From contig MNCI01015530.1 of the NCBI GenBank assembly GCA_015680685.1, positions 602,159 through 666,158 on the forward strand: a stretch of 64,000 nucleotides of DNA, given 5' to 3'. The notes under the pieces are model-generated. The model saw nothing but the letters and a program-made list of their open reading frames with translations. It was not told the origin of the DNA and ran no database searches. Shown one piece after another: positions 20,069-30,869 of the stretch. How positions within the stretch are numbered: the first letter of the stretch is position 1; each line of letters opens with the position of its first letter. A program made the translations under genes and the position numbers. This DNA comes from Gnetum montanum (taxonomy: Eukaryota; Streptophyta; Gnetopsida; Gnetales; Gnetaceae).

Positions 20069-22735
20069 TTGATGGAGGCCTTCTTAAGGAAAATTGGGGC
20101 TAGGGAGATCCAAAAAGAAGTTCTTCCTAAACTAAACTTTAGATCTTTCTTGGACTTTGCCCCAAAAGAGGTTAAAGCTAACTTTAAACTTCTCCCATGT
20201 AGTCTATTCTCACTTCCAGTGGAGAATGGTACATGGGAGAAACATATCTCTTCTGGAATAATAGGTAGTGTAATGCCACTATGAAGATCAAGGATTTTTG
20301 TATGTCCTACTCAGTGAAGGTCATTTCTAGGATCCTTGGGTTGTTGGAAACTAGGGCATCCTTGGTAGAAATTTCAACACAAGCTGATCTAGAGATCAAA
20401 AAGAAGTGGGTCCAATGGTTCTATAGAGTCAATTGTAGGAAGTATGGTACACTCACAATGGGTGAATGTGCATATTTCAAGATGGTAGACTACCACCTCG
20501 ATCTGATGGTGAGGCCTAGCAAGGTAACAACCTTCTTTGCCCATGCATGTACAACTCTAAGTAGGAAATTTCCTATCAACCTACCATAGCTAATCTATTT
20601 TGAGATAGGAAGGCACTCCCCTTTCCATGTCTCATTCAAAAATTATGCAAAAAGGGGAGGAATAGCTTGCTATTCCAATTATAACATTAGACATGCTCCT
20701 GTTGCCTCTTGGGTGGAAATGATGAAGGATAAAGTGCCTACTAAGGTGCTAGAGGAGGAGCAGCTACCACCACCACTGACTCATGAACAATCAATGCTGA
20801 AGTCCCACATTGTCATTAAGCACATGCTTAAACTCCATGAGCAACTCTTGTAACAGTAGAAGGTAGAATTGAGTCGTAATGAAACCTCTATCTACAGACC
20901 AATCTTTAGTCATTTCAAGAAGGTGGCATGATCAATTAGCAGGATGAAGGGTTTGATGCCAATGTTTTCTATTCAAAGAATATAAGTGCCCATAAGATAA
21001 AATCCCAAAGCTTGAGAGGTAATGATGTCCCTCTCTCAACAACAACAATTTCCAAAAATCTTTGAGAATGCTGCTACCTTTTTGGTGCATTTGGAAGAGG
21101 GTGAGGAGGTAGCTATTTTTATGAGGTAGTACTAAGTTTAGAAAATGGTGGTAGAGATGATTGTTGATAGAGTGGTCAATGCAATCAACACCCCTATGGA
21201 ATCTATACTACATGTTGTTGCACTCAGAGATGTGCAAGTATTCACAAGAGTAACAAGTAAAAAATTTAGTGTAGCCCAATATGAGGAGTTACTAGACCAA
21301 ATGGTAGGAATTGGACAATTGATTTTAGATATATTTGATATCTTGGAAACCATTTTAGCAAACTAGTTGGAGCTTCTTGAGGCTAGGAGCAAGGTCCTCA
21401 TTGCTAATGCCCAACTTAAGGCAGCCACAGAGCAAAATCAGTGTTTGGCTACTAATGTTGCAGAGATGAAAGCCTACCTCATTGATCCCGCTATACTTAG
21501 TCAGAATGTAGCATGAGATGAAGCTTTTCAATAGCTTCAAGTAAAACTTTATGTGATTGAGTACATGAAGAAGTTAGCAATCTTTGATGAGTCCTTAGTA
21601 GATGTCACTATATACAGCATTTAGAAGGACTTGTCAGACATCAAGCTGACAGAGGAAAATCATCACCTACAAAATGTCAAGATGTAGAAGGATCAAATGA
21701 TAGAATTCATTTGACAATAGTAGGAAAAACTTGCTAGGTGAACATTGAATTAAGGATGTTGGTTGTAGAAAATCAAAATCTCTCGATGAGGGAGGTGTAC
21801 ACCCTTCACTAGAAGTCTGTAATTGAAATCATTGCCTAGGAAAATGAGGCCCTCAAATTCAAAAGGGTTAAGAACCATTACAGGGACTAGTTGGCTTGTA
21901 GAAGGAGATAAATGAAAAACATATCCAACTGGCGAAGGCAAAGGTGAATGAGGCCCTCTAGCAACCTCAACAAGGAGGTGATGTATGGCAACCCATCTTT
22001 GATGAACTGAATGAGTATAACGAAGTTGAAATCCACCTCAAGGAGCTATAGATCAAGGAGATGATAGAGTATATGGAGCTTGCTAGCCTCCATTAATTAA
22101 ACATGGCAATTCTAACCACTATAAGGCCAAGGTCAGAATTGGAGAAATAAGTGGCTAGCTCATACCATTTGTACGAGGCTGAGTTCAAGTACCAAAAAGA
22201 TATAAAATAGAAGCTAGAAATAGCCAACATTGATCTTGATGTTCTTAAGGAGAATTTTGCAGATCAAAGATGAATAACCAAGAACCTAGCCAAAAGAATA
22301 AATGACTACCAGGAGCTGTAAAGTGTAGTTAGGATGTTCAACATTAAATGCAAACAATTTGATACCTAGTTTATCAATGTTAAGAAGCTGTTCTTTGTAA
22401 TGTCCTATCCCTGGGATGTTCCCATACTAGCTAACATTGGTGATGCTACATGGACTGTGTATGATCCTAGGAGTAAGGAGGAGAAGATGAAAGCATTGTT
22501 GGATGGTTTCTGTCTTCCACTAGATGTTGTAGCTATAGTCAAACAACCACAACCACAGCCTCAACCACAATAGTTGCATGCAGTAGAGATAGGAGAAGGT
22601 CCTTCAGAACCTTAGGACTCTTCATTACCTATGATTGTTTGATTTTCTTCTCATCTTCAAGTTGCTAGAGGAATTATGTTGTTAGTTTTTATCATAGTGT
22701 TCAATTTTGTTTTCATGAACATCAATTTTTTGTAA
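20069..22735 (+). pseudogene. Third ORF of element J: large coiled-coil protein, broken
   Basis: Two intact blocks open it: 20069-20284 (starts MMEAFLRKIG) and, in another frame, 20281-20589 (starts MKIKDFCMSYSVKV, ends RKFPINLP). The second block aligns with H's 'MRIKDIQVSYSMEDIA' region. Further on come a shorter block at 21145-21366 (VARDVQVF type, ending DIFDILETI) and long coiled-coil stretches such as KLTEENHHLQNVKM near 21645. The tail contains YDPRSKEEKMKALLDGF near 22460 and a run of PQPQPQ. The conserved end is TTTTTTGTAA at 22726-22735. Stops are mostly TAG at Gln positions, with a few frameshifts. The function is unknown. Confidence 0.7.
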
Positions 22736-22873
22736 TCATTATAAATCTATATACTAGGCACTTAGTGTTTGTTTGTGTTAGTTTTTGTGTCTATAGTTAG
22801 TCAATAATTTCATACATTGTTAAAATTTTTTAAAGAAGCTTGTTTCTCCTTTGTTCATTCAAAAATGAGTTTT

Positions 22874-22891
22874 CATTTAGTCATGAGGCTT
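22874..22891 (+). other. 3' polypurine tract region of element J
   Basis: The sequence CATTTAGTCATGAGGCTT immediately precedes the LTR start and corresponds to TTCAGTCATGGGGATA in C. The purine run is eroded. Confidence 0.45.
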
Positions 22892-23735
22892 TGATAAAGC
22901 ATCTTCCTCAAGGTGTGTTGACGCAATGCCATTGACGTGGTCACGTTGATGCATGGTTTAATGCATTGACATGACTTTGTCAGTGCAGTGTCTTATCTTG
23001 CCTATAAATATGTGCTTACCAACCACATTTATGACATTCATTCATTAATAGCATAGTGAAGTTTTTACATTTTTTTCTTTTGAGAGTTAGAATATTTTTT
23101 AATTGCCTATAGTAGGAGTGAGAAGTGTATAGATCTTTATTCGAGCATTGATGTATCTGAGCACCTCAATGTAATCAGTAATAAAGATGAGCTTTCTTCA
23201 TAAACCTTGGAGTACTTGGACTTAGCTTAATGTTTACTTAATGCATTTATTATTCATGCACTTTACTTTAATGCATTGAATTAATTAATTAATTTCAAAT
23301 AATTAATATACATAAGTACAACCATCTCGAGCATATACTTAACACTTGGTAATCCCAGTAGTACTTAATGCTTGGTAACCCAGTAGTGTTGTAACGTGCT
23401 CAGGATGTGTACGGTAGATGGGAATAAATGCTTATGTTAGGATTAGCTAAGAATTAGTTAGTTATTAGATTAATTAAAAATTTAATTACTTTATTTTCAA
23501 TGCTTAGGTAAATTAAATGAAAAGTATAAAATGATCAAAATCATATGCCTTAGTTACACTTAACCATACCCTTGCACTTCACAAGTGAAACTGAGAAGAC
23601 AACGACCACATCCATTAAATTCACTAACTAGACCTAGTGCAATTAGAGAGCTAAAGTCTACAAAATTCGATTATATTGCTTAGTGAACACTAGTGATTCA
23701 TATGGTTGGATGTAGGAACCACTTGCTGCTCATTA
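22892..23735 (+). repeat. 3' LTR of element J (about 844 bp)
   Basis: It starts TGATAAAGCATC and ends CTGCTCATTA, a decayed TCATCA. TATAAATA is at 23003-23010 and AATAAA at 23180-23185. The U3 has several GTTGACG, TTGACGTGG and TTGACATG words instead of GATATC. Confidence 0.75.
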
Positions 23736-25617
23736 GTTATTAATGATGCTTAAAGGGTAATATATAAATAAATAGAGATCAACATTGTCTTTATTCAAAA
23801 CATTTGTAGTTCATTTTTATATATCATTGTGCAATGTTCTAGGTGTTCAGTTTAGCTTAAAACCAATTTGAAGTTATATTTTCTACCATCTCATCTCATT
23901 ATGTGGTATTGACCAAATTGTAAAGACCAATTTATTGAGATTTGAATAGTGGCATTTTAAAATTGATAAGTCTATTTGCAACCAAACAATATTTGCCCTT
24001 ATGCACTTTCAATAGAATTAAAAATTCCTAAGTTAGCTAATTTTGTTAAGAAAATCCTAAAGAGATGGATTTGTAATGAAATTCTCACAGTATTTTATTC
24101 TAGAATCTATTGGCAATTCTAGTACCATTTAATGTTTACATCTACTATACTACTTAATGTTTACATCTACTATCATTACATAGTTACATCTTTGCTTGTT
24201 GTTGGTAGTTATTATTTAAAAATGTTTAAGCACTTGGATTGGAATTTGATCTTACCTAAGTGTGATACTGTGCTACAATTCTAAAATAGGGGCATTTTAT
24301 TTACCATTACAATGATTAGAATTATTCAAGTTTTCGGTCCGCATGCAAGTTTATTAGCTTTTCTGCTTATGCTCAAGTTACTTATTTCTTGCTCTAGTTT
24401 CAATTATTCCTAATGCTATTAAAAGTTGCTAATTATATGAATTCTGGTAATAAGATTTGTTGACCAATTTATACATCTAGGTTTCTTTCTACATCAAAAT
24501 GTGTATTTTATTGTCTACATGTGGATTTCTATTGTTAAATTTTTTTTAATTTTTATATGCACAAATGCTTTATTCTAGGAAGTATTTATACATATTTTTA
24601 TTTTAGAAAATTTTTACATATATTTTTATTAAACCATTGGAACATTATGTTAAAATTATAAATTCATAACCTATTAATTCTAGACTTTATATAGGAAGTT
24701 TAAATTTTAGTTTGTAGTATATATGTAATTCTTATTTTGTATAGCATGTCCAAACATAGTTTATTACTAGGAATATGCACAAATAAGTTGATGTAAAATA
24801 CTACCCTTAAAATTTTAATCTATTTGATTTTTACCTAAGAAATCATACCTACATATATGGTTATAGGTATGAAAGTATCCATCTTCATTCTTGAACCTTT
24901 AATAGGAATATTACAATTTGAACTTTTATTTTTTTGTTGCAAACCTAAGCATAGCCAAGGCATTACTTTTCTAATACTATGTGAGATTTTATCATGTAGT
25001 TGATTTGTTTAGTTGAGATACACTTGCTATGACATTACAACTACATTCTAAAATATGACTGCCAATATTTGAATCCTCTATCTTCAAACCTTTTGAATAT
25101 CTTAAGTATCACTTTTTTCTTGGTAAAGTTTCCGTATGTTGGATTTTAATCTAAGGTAAACCAAATTACATAAATTTCATATGGACTTTAGTATTTTACT
25201 ACTACATACATTCATACAAGTTAATTGTAACATTATATTAGTGCAATCATATAATGAACCTTGATTACTAATATTTGAAATTAAGTTTACAAGTTATTTC
25301 AATTAGCACAACTTAGTGGGAAATTACTTGTGATGAAATATCATTAAGTCAAAATAGGTGAGTTGGCTAAGCTTTCATAATTTGAATGAAATTCTTCCAA
25401 TCAGCCTATTTTAGTGTATTTGTAAATTATCAAGTCTTAAACTTATTATTAATCTTGTTAAGATTTTTTACAATGAGTATGTTAAGAATTGTGACAAAAT
25501 AGAAAGCATGCTAAGATGAATAAGGATTTTTTCATGCTTAGAATACAACTAATTATTTCATATTTTTTATTCTATCATGTTCTTATTATACAAATATTTT
25601 ATTATGATACTTTGTAG
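23736..25617. other. AT-rich stretch without recognisable genes
   Basis: About 1.9 kb of AT-rich sequence with no convincing ORF, LTR or TSD. It lies upstream of the hAT-like coding piece. It could be an intron or 5' flank of that gene: a splice-acceptor-like TTTGTAG ends at 25617. An AT-rich word, ATTTTTATT, occurs repeatedly near 24540-24640. Nothing else is seen. Confidence 0.4.
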
Positions 25618-25926
25618 GTTCAAAATAGCTCATAAAAGAGCTTCACAAGTTACACTTTATGATTTATATGGTTGGGCATAAGCTTCTGAAAAACAAGAAA
25701 CTTCAATCTCAAAAGTACAACATGATGAATAAGTAAAAGAATAATTGAAAGAAATTTTTGGTGATTCATTAGAGGTAAAATTTCAATTAGAAGATAGTTA
25801 TGAATTTTCTGATGGAGAATCAAATGAAAATTTAGATGCAGAATCCAATGAAAATTTAGAGTTACATCTTAGAACAAAAAGACAATTTCATCAAGAATAG
25901 GTTAATAAAAATACCTGTTTGATACT
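25618..25926 (+). pseudogene. hAT-type transposase, N-terminal acidic part (left of insertion C)
   Basis: The frame begins after a splice-acceptor-like TTTGTAG and reads ASQVTLYDLYGWA, then an acidic linker with repeated 'ESNENL' units near 25815-25862, then LHLRTKRQFHQE. Two TAA and two other stops fall where Gln would fit. It ends at the LTR of element C. After C and one TSD copy are removed, the frame joins that of 43606 onwards without a shift. On its own this stretch would not be recognisable; the in-phase join is the main support. Confidence 0.55.
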
Positions 25927-26775
25927 TGATGAGCGGCGAGGTACCCCTACACCCAACCATATGAATCACTAAGGCGTTCACATGTGATTTGGTCAAATTC
26001 TGTGGCCATATAATTCTCCAGTGCACTAATTTCCTAGGAAGTGAAATGGGTGTTGATAACGTTTGTTGTCTTCCCAACTATACTTGTAAAGCTCAAGGAT
26101 ATGGTTTAAGTGTAATTGAGGTACATGATTTTTATCATTTTATGTTTTATAAATTTAATCGCCTACAACAAGAATGGAAGGTAGAAAAATTGAATATCTA
26201 ATTATTTTACTATTTATCTAGCCTAACACAAGTACCTGTCTTACTTTCCTAGACACATCTTGAACACATATAGCCTTGTTGGGTTAGCAAATGTTAAGCA
26301 TTTTTGGGTTACCAAGTACTATATGTATTCTTGAAGTAGTTGTGCTTGTGTTTCTTAACAACTAAGAATTAACTGCTTAATTAAAGTGTGTTAAAGTATA
26401 GTGCATGAAAATAAAGTCCATGAATATTAAATGCGTTAAGGAAAACATTAATCTATTCTTAGGGTTCTAAGGATTATCAAAAGGGTTCATTTTTATTCTT
26501 GTCACATTGCTATGCTTAGGTACATCAGTGCTTAAACAAAGATCCATACATACTCAGACTCTTGTTGTGAGTGCTTAGAAAATATTCTAACTCTCAAGAA
26601 AACAAACTATAAGAGCTTCGCTATGCTATGAAAAAACTATGAGAAACTATATGAAAATTGTGAGCCCAAGAACTATATTTATAGGCTAGTATATACCCCA
26701 CAATATCGAGGTATATACATCAGGTATCTGATATCAAGGCTCTGATATCGAAGCTAGTCAAAACATGATTCATCA
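25927..26775 (-). repeat. 3' LTR of element C (849 bp)
   Basis: On the minus strand it runs from TGATGAATCATG at 26775 to CGCTCATCA at 25927. The TATA box TATAAATA (minus) is at 26675-26682. GATATC words are clustered in the U3 near 26700-26765. The PPT TTCAGTCATGGGGATA abuts it at 26776-26791 on the minus strand. Confidence 0.85.
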
Positions 26776-28720
26776 TATCCCCATGACTGAATGAAAACTC
26801 ATCTTGGAGTGAAGATGAGGAGGAAGAAGTTCCTTAAAAAATATTAAGAAGTTATGGGATTATTAATTGACATATAAATTGACTTAGATGGAACAAATAG
26901 ACTCTAAGTGCCCAAATGTATGGAATACAATCTTTTACAAAATTGGATGTTCATGAGAAGAGAAGAGGACACCTTGGAAAAAATTGACATCCAACTCCTC
27001 TTGGCAGCTGAAGAGCAAGGGAGAAGATTCAATGATCATGAATAGTCCTCATTACATGGTGTTGCTACTTATTTGTTGTTGAAGATAGTACAAATTCTAG
27101 TCTGTGCTTCCCACTACAATCACAACAAAATCACAGATTAGTGTGCAATGTGTAACATATAGCTTTCAAATTTCTTGTCTTGTTGATGGTTACACTTGTC
27201 TAGGTTGTGATTATGGTGGATTGATTTTGTTAATAATTTTAGTAGGAAAGTTAAAAAATAGGTGAAATTAATAAGCAATCCATTAAATTCTGAAAAAATT
27301 CCAAACACGATGAAATGCTAAAAGAGGGTTTAAGAATTCAAAATAGTAAAAATAAAAGGTTTCACTAAAAAATGTTATGAAGACACACACAATTGAATGT
27401 CATTGATGAGGTAAAAAAAAGGATTTGATTGTAAGAGTGTCTAAGGATAAAGAACTTAACTAACCCAACCAAAAGATATGTAAGTGGGTCCTCCCCAAAG
27501 TAGGCACATGCCTTTTATTGCCCTTACACAACTTCAAACTGAGGAGTTTGTGGGCTATATGGGTGATTAATGGTTACAAAAAGTTAAGTACAAAAACCTA
27601 GAAGAAACTACTTAAGAATTTCAACACATCAAACTAGGACATCAAATAAGAACATGAAGCTAGCAATGAGGTGAGACATGGAAAGGATAGGTGGAAGAGA
27701 GAGAGAGAGAGAGAGAATGGAATGGAGTTCTTGATTAAGGTCACATGAAGTCCCTTGTGAATTTTATGGTTAAATGACTTGATAAGATCCATCTGTAGTC
27801 TAGACAAAAACCAACCATGTTCATTGACTTTGCATCACCATTCTAAGACCAGTCCACCCCCTTGAGACACAAGAGTGATTCTATAGAACAACCATCATTC
27901 CTTATTAGAGAAGAAAAGAGAAGAAAGAGATGAGGAAGGGCCTTAGTTAGAGGGGACCTTTAGGCATAGGAACATGTCTTTCTAGTCCCATAACCAGTGC
28001 TTGTAGCTTGTTTATTTTGTCTAAGGGATGTGCTTTGAATTTCCATTGTTCTTTTTTGATGAGAACCACACCATGCAAAGACTTATTCAACTTCCTTTTA
28101 TTGGTTAATATGGAATTGTAAGAAATCCATGAAAACACACATGCACCCAAGTAAGTAGAAAGGCACAAAGAGTACCAAATCCCCTTGAAGTCACACCTTG
28201 TTTAAACCTTTGAATCCTTTGTAGATTTGTAAACTAGCAAAGTCACAAATTCATTATATATTTATTAATGAAAAAGGGACTGCATAGTTTTAGAATAAGG
28301 AAAACCATAGAGATTGTTGATGGGTGGATGTTGTGGACTCACTGCCTATTACATGAAGAAGAAACCATGTAATAATTATGCATAATAAGATTTAAAGCTA
28401 GAATCCAGACACCAAAAATCAAATAATTGAATAGTAAAAACCATCATCAAGCAACAAATTATCACTATGCCTAGCACTTATTAACAAGAAGTTAGAAAAA
28501 TGCACCAAAATAAGAAAAAATATAAAAGAAAGTGTAAAATATTCAAGAAATAGCAAATGTACTAATGATGGTGTGAAACAAAAATTAGAAAAGATTAATA
28601 ACATGAAAACCAAAAGATGTCAAATAAAGAATGTGAAAAAAAAAGTTGTAAAACAAAAATGTGTAAAAAAAATATATAAAAAACTAAGGAGCCACTTATA
28701 TGATTAGCATGGATGGTAAT
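26776..28720 (-). other. 3' spacer of element C with only the tail of ORF3
   Basis: It is homologous to the spacers of H and J (27400-28250 matches 12600-13560) and of D (53578-54960). Only the last few dozen ORF3 codons remain (near 26935-27050), so ORF3 is internally deleted; D shows the same truncation. A (GA)n microsatellite lies at about 27696-27716. No other gene is seen. Confidence 0.6.
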
Positions 28721-30030
28721 TGAAACACTACAAAATTTCAAGTTCTGATGTCCTGACTACAAATTTGGCTAAGTGTCAAAATGATGGCACTTTGCCCAAA
28801 TTTTTTTAAGTATTGAGTGTAGTTAGCTCAAACTACTAGATTTGCAAAAATTTTTTAAGTGTCAAAATGATGATATTTTCTGCAAATTTGTCTAAGTGAT
28901 GGGACTACGCTTTCCATTGTAGCAGAACATAGTAAGTTTCAACAGTCAATTTTCTACAATTTTGGCTAACTGTCTGAATGATGAGACAAGTTGCAAATTT
29001 TTCTAAGTGTTGGACTACACTCCCACTATTGGGACTACACTCTAGAGCATAGTGAGTGTAGTCAACACACAATAGCCATATTTGCAAAATTCTTTCTAAG
29101 TGTCAACAGTAGCTACAAAAGCTTTTCTAATTGTCGGGCTACACTTTAGAGCATAGCAAGGGGTCAAGCATAGTCACCAAACTTAGAAATATTTTTGAAC
29201 TTTTTCTGGCAGTCTCCTAACTTAGAAAATTTTCTGAATTTTTCTTGTTGCCGAATAAATGCCCAACCTGACTCCACGTCCCAACTATCCCAAAGCATAG
29301 TCCCACCTACCACAGTACCACATGGTGCTCGATCTACATTTTGAGGTAACCCTAGTCCTATAAATACCCCTGGACCCCCAACGTTTTAGGGGTTGGCAGT
29401 TGGCACTTTCATTTTGCATTTGGCATTTTGGCATGTTGGCACTTAGCTTCATATGAACACTACATAGTACACTGCAGCCTCATTGTAGCCCTACAAAACA
29501 CTGCACAGTACACCACGATAGCCAACCCAATAGGCACAGACTTCACCCCACAACCCAAACACCCCAGAGACTGTGACTACATTACCTACTGTGCTTGTCT
29601 ATACACCACATACATCCTCACATCTCCTTTGCAATTGCTATGCTTCCCCCATTTGGGATGGTGCCATTCTTTCTCTCTCAAACTCCATTATATTTTCAAG
29701 CATTCTTGGCATTTTGGCATTGCATTTGCACTTTTTTTCACTATTTTGCATGTATTTGCATGTTTTCACCATTGTTTTTGCACTAGGAAACCCTACTATG
29801 CTCAGGCTTAGTTGGCCTCAGTACCACTGAAGACACCATGCAAATCCCTAGCACTTGTTTGTTGAAACATGTTGTAAGTCCCAGTTCGATCGACAAGACT
29901 GTCCTAGGTGCTTCACCAATATTTTCCCCTCCAGTGATGGCCTTTTGGATGAGGGTGGGGTTAGGACTATACCACGACCATAGGACCCTCAACATGACCA
30001 TTCCAGCCACTGACGTTTTTGGTTGCTATA
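28721..30030 (+). repeat. 5' LTR of element B (about 1.3 kb)
   Basis: It starts TGAAACACTAC, like LTR K (TGAAACACCATC) and LTR A. A TATA box TATAAATACCCC starts at 29359. The U3 (about 28740-29200) is full of imperfect copies of a TGCAAATTTGGCTAAGTGTC unit and ACTACRCT...AGTGTAGT palindromes. The end TTTTTGGTTGCTATA corresponds to TTTTTGGTCGCTACA of the 3' copy. ORFs at 29428-30237 are judged chance frames of the R/U5 region, because they recur in the 3' copy without conserved frame. Confidence 0.75.
29359..29370 (+). promoter_or_regulatory. TATA box of LTR B
   Basis: TATAAATACCCC. The same 12-mer occurs in LTR K at 47652, and the distance to the LTR end is about 670 bp in both. Confidence 0.6.
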
Positions 30031-30035
30031 TTTTT

Positions 30036-30054
30036 TTGGTGCTAGAAGGAGGAC
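30036..30054 (+). other. Primer-binding site of element B
   Basis: TTGGTGCTAGAAGGAGGAC lies five bases after the LTR end and is near-identical to that of element A. The tRNA is not assigned. Confidence 0.65.
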
Positions 30055-30264
30055 TTGTCATTTCCTTCTTTGCACTCCATTGTGGTTGTCTTTGCATGCT
30101 CTTTACACCCCTATTGGTGTATATTGGTTCCTATTGTTGGTCTCCCTAAGACCCCACATAACAACCCAAATTACATCATTCTCCACTTTTTTCTAAGTCT
30201 TCGCTCTTTGAGTGTAGAGAGCGTACTACGTGGATAGTGTAGTTGGTGAGGAGCGTAGTCTCCA

Positions 30265-30580
30265 TACTTAGCATTTTTTCTACAGTTTTACACTTAACCA
30301 TTTTTCTGCATTTACATACTTAGTATTTTCTTTTGCATTTCCATACATAGCATTTTTTTCTGGATGTTCATATTAAGCTAAAATTTTGCAGTTTCATACT
30401 TAGCTAATTTTCTATAGTTTTACACTTAGCCAATTTTTTTGCAGTTTCTAGATTTAGAAATTTTTTGCTACTAGTAGACTTAGTCATTTTTCTACAGTTT
30501 TCAACACTTAGTCATTTTTCTGCAGTTTTTAACACTTAGCCATTTTTCTATAGTTTTCAGAGTTAGCTATTTTTTGCAAA
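30265..30580 (+). repeat. Degenerate tandem repeats in the leader of element B
   Basis: Roughly ten imperfect copies of a 28-36 bp unit built on TTTCTACAGTTTTACACTTA and GCCATTTTTCTGCA. The unit is close to the reverse complement of the U3 repeat of LTR B (TGCAAATTTGGCTAAGTGTC). Confidence 0.65.
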
Positions 30581-30869
30581 CAACAATGCTCACAGCCTGA
30601 TTTGTTAACATGAATCTAGGTCAACCTTCCATATTGATATCTAACATACTTGAAAATTTCATGATCCATCCAAAGTGTTACCCTTGGAACAATATAACTT
30701 TGTTTGTGCAAAAACTCCAAGCAGGGTTACCCTTGGATAGCCTTGAAATTTAGGCAAAATGAGACTATGAACGAGTCCATTGGGATAGATGAGAGTACAA
30801 CCTTACCTTGTTTGACATAATCCCAATCATAGAGTCCTAGCACTAGTTGTTGTCCCAACTCATCTATGC

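Larger units (their letters stand above)
17867..23735 (+). mobile_element. Element J: 5'-truncated Athila-like element
   Basis: It starts abruptly after LTR H, shortly before the PPT-like motif (CATGGGGGAGATG near 17896) that follows pol. It then has the spacer, ORF3, a PPT and the 3' LTR. It has the same order as H without H's spacer insertion. Pol, gag and the 5' LTR are missing. H may have inserted into J, or the junction may be a deletion. Confidence 0.65.

Noticed and set aside
14190-22735. Genetic code with TAA and TAG read as Gln (ciliate-like)
   Set aside because: Many frames become open if TAG/TAA are Gln, but copies of the same gene have plain CAG at these sites. Some TAGs replace Trp, TGA stops and frameshifts also occur, and the content is plant retroelements. 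Decay explains it better.
23736-25617. Host gene in the AT-rich stretch
   Set aside because: There are no ORFs, splice pattern or conserved motif beyond one acceptor-like site before the hAT piece.
27696-27716. (GA)n tract as a regulatory element
   Set aside because: It is a short microsatellite absent from the homologous spacers of D and H. It is probably neutral.
29428-30237. Overlapping ORFs of 60-127 codons in LTR B as genes
   Set aside because: They lie in three frames of the R/U5 region, have His/Tyr/Cys-rich composition and recur in the 3' LTR with changed frames.
30265-30580. CRISPR-like array
   Set aside because: The units are degenerate and T-rich, spacers are not distinct, and the array lies in a retrotransposon leader of a eukaryotic genome.
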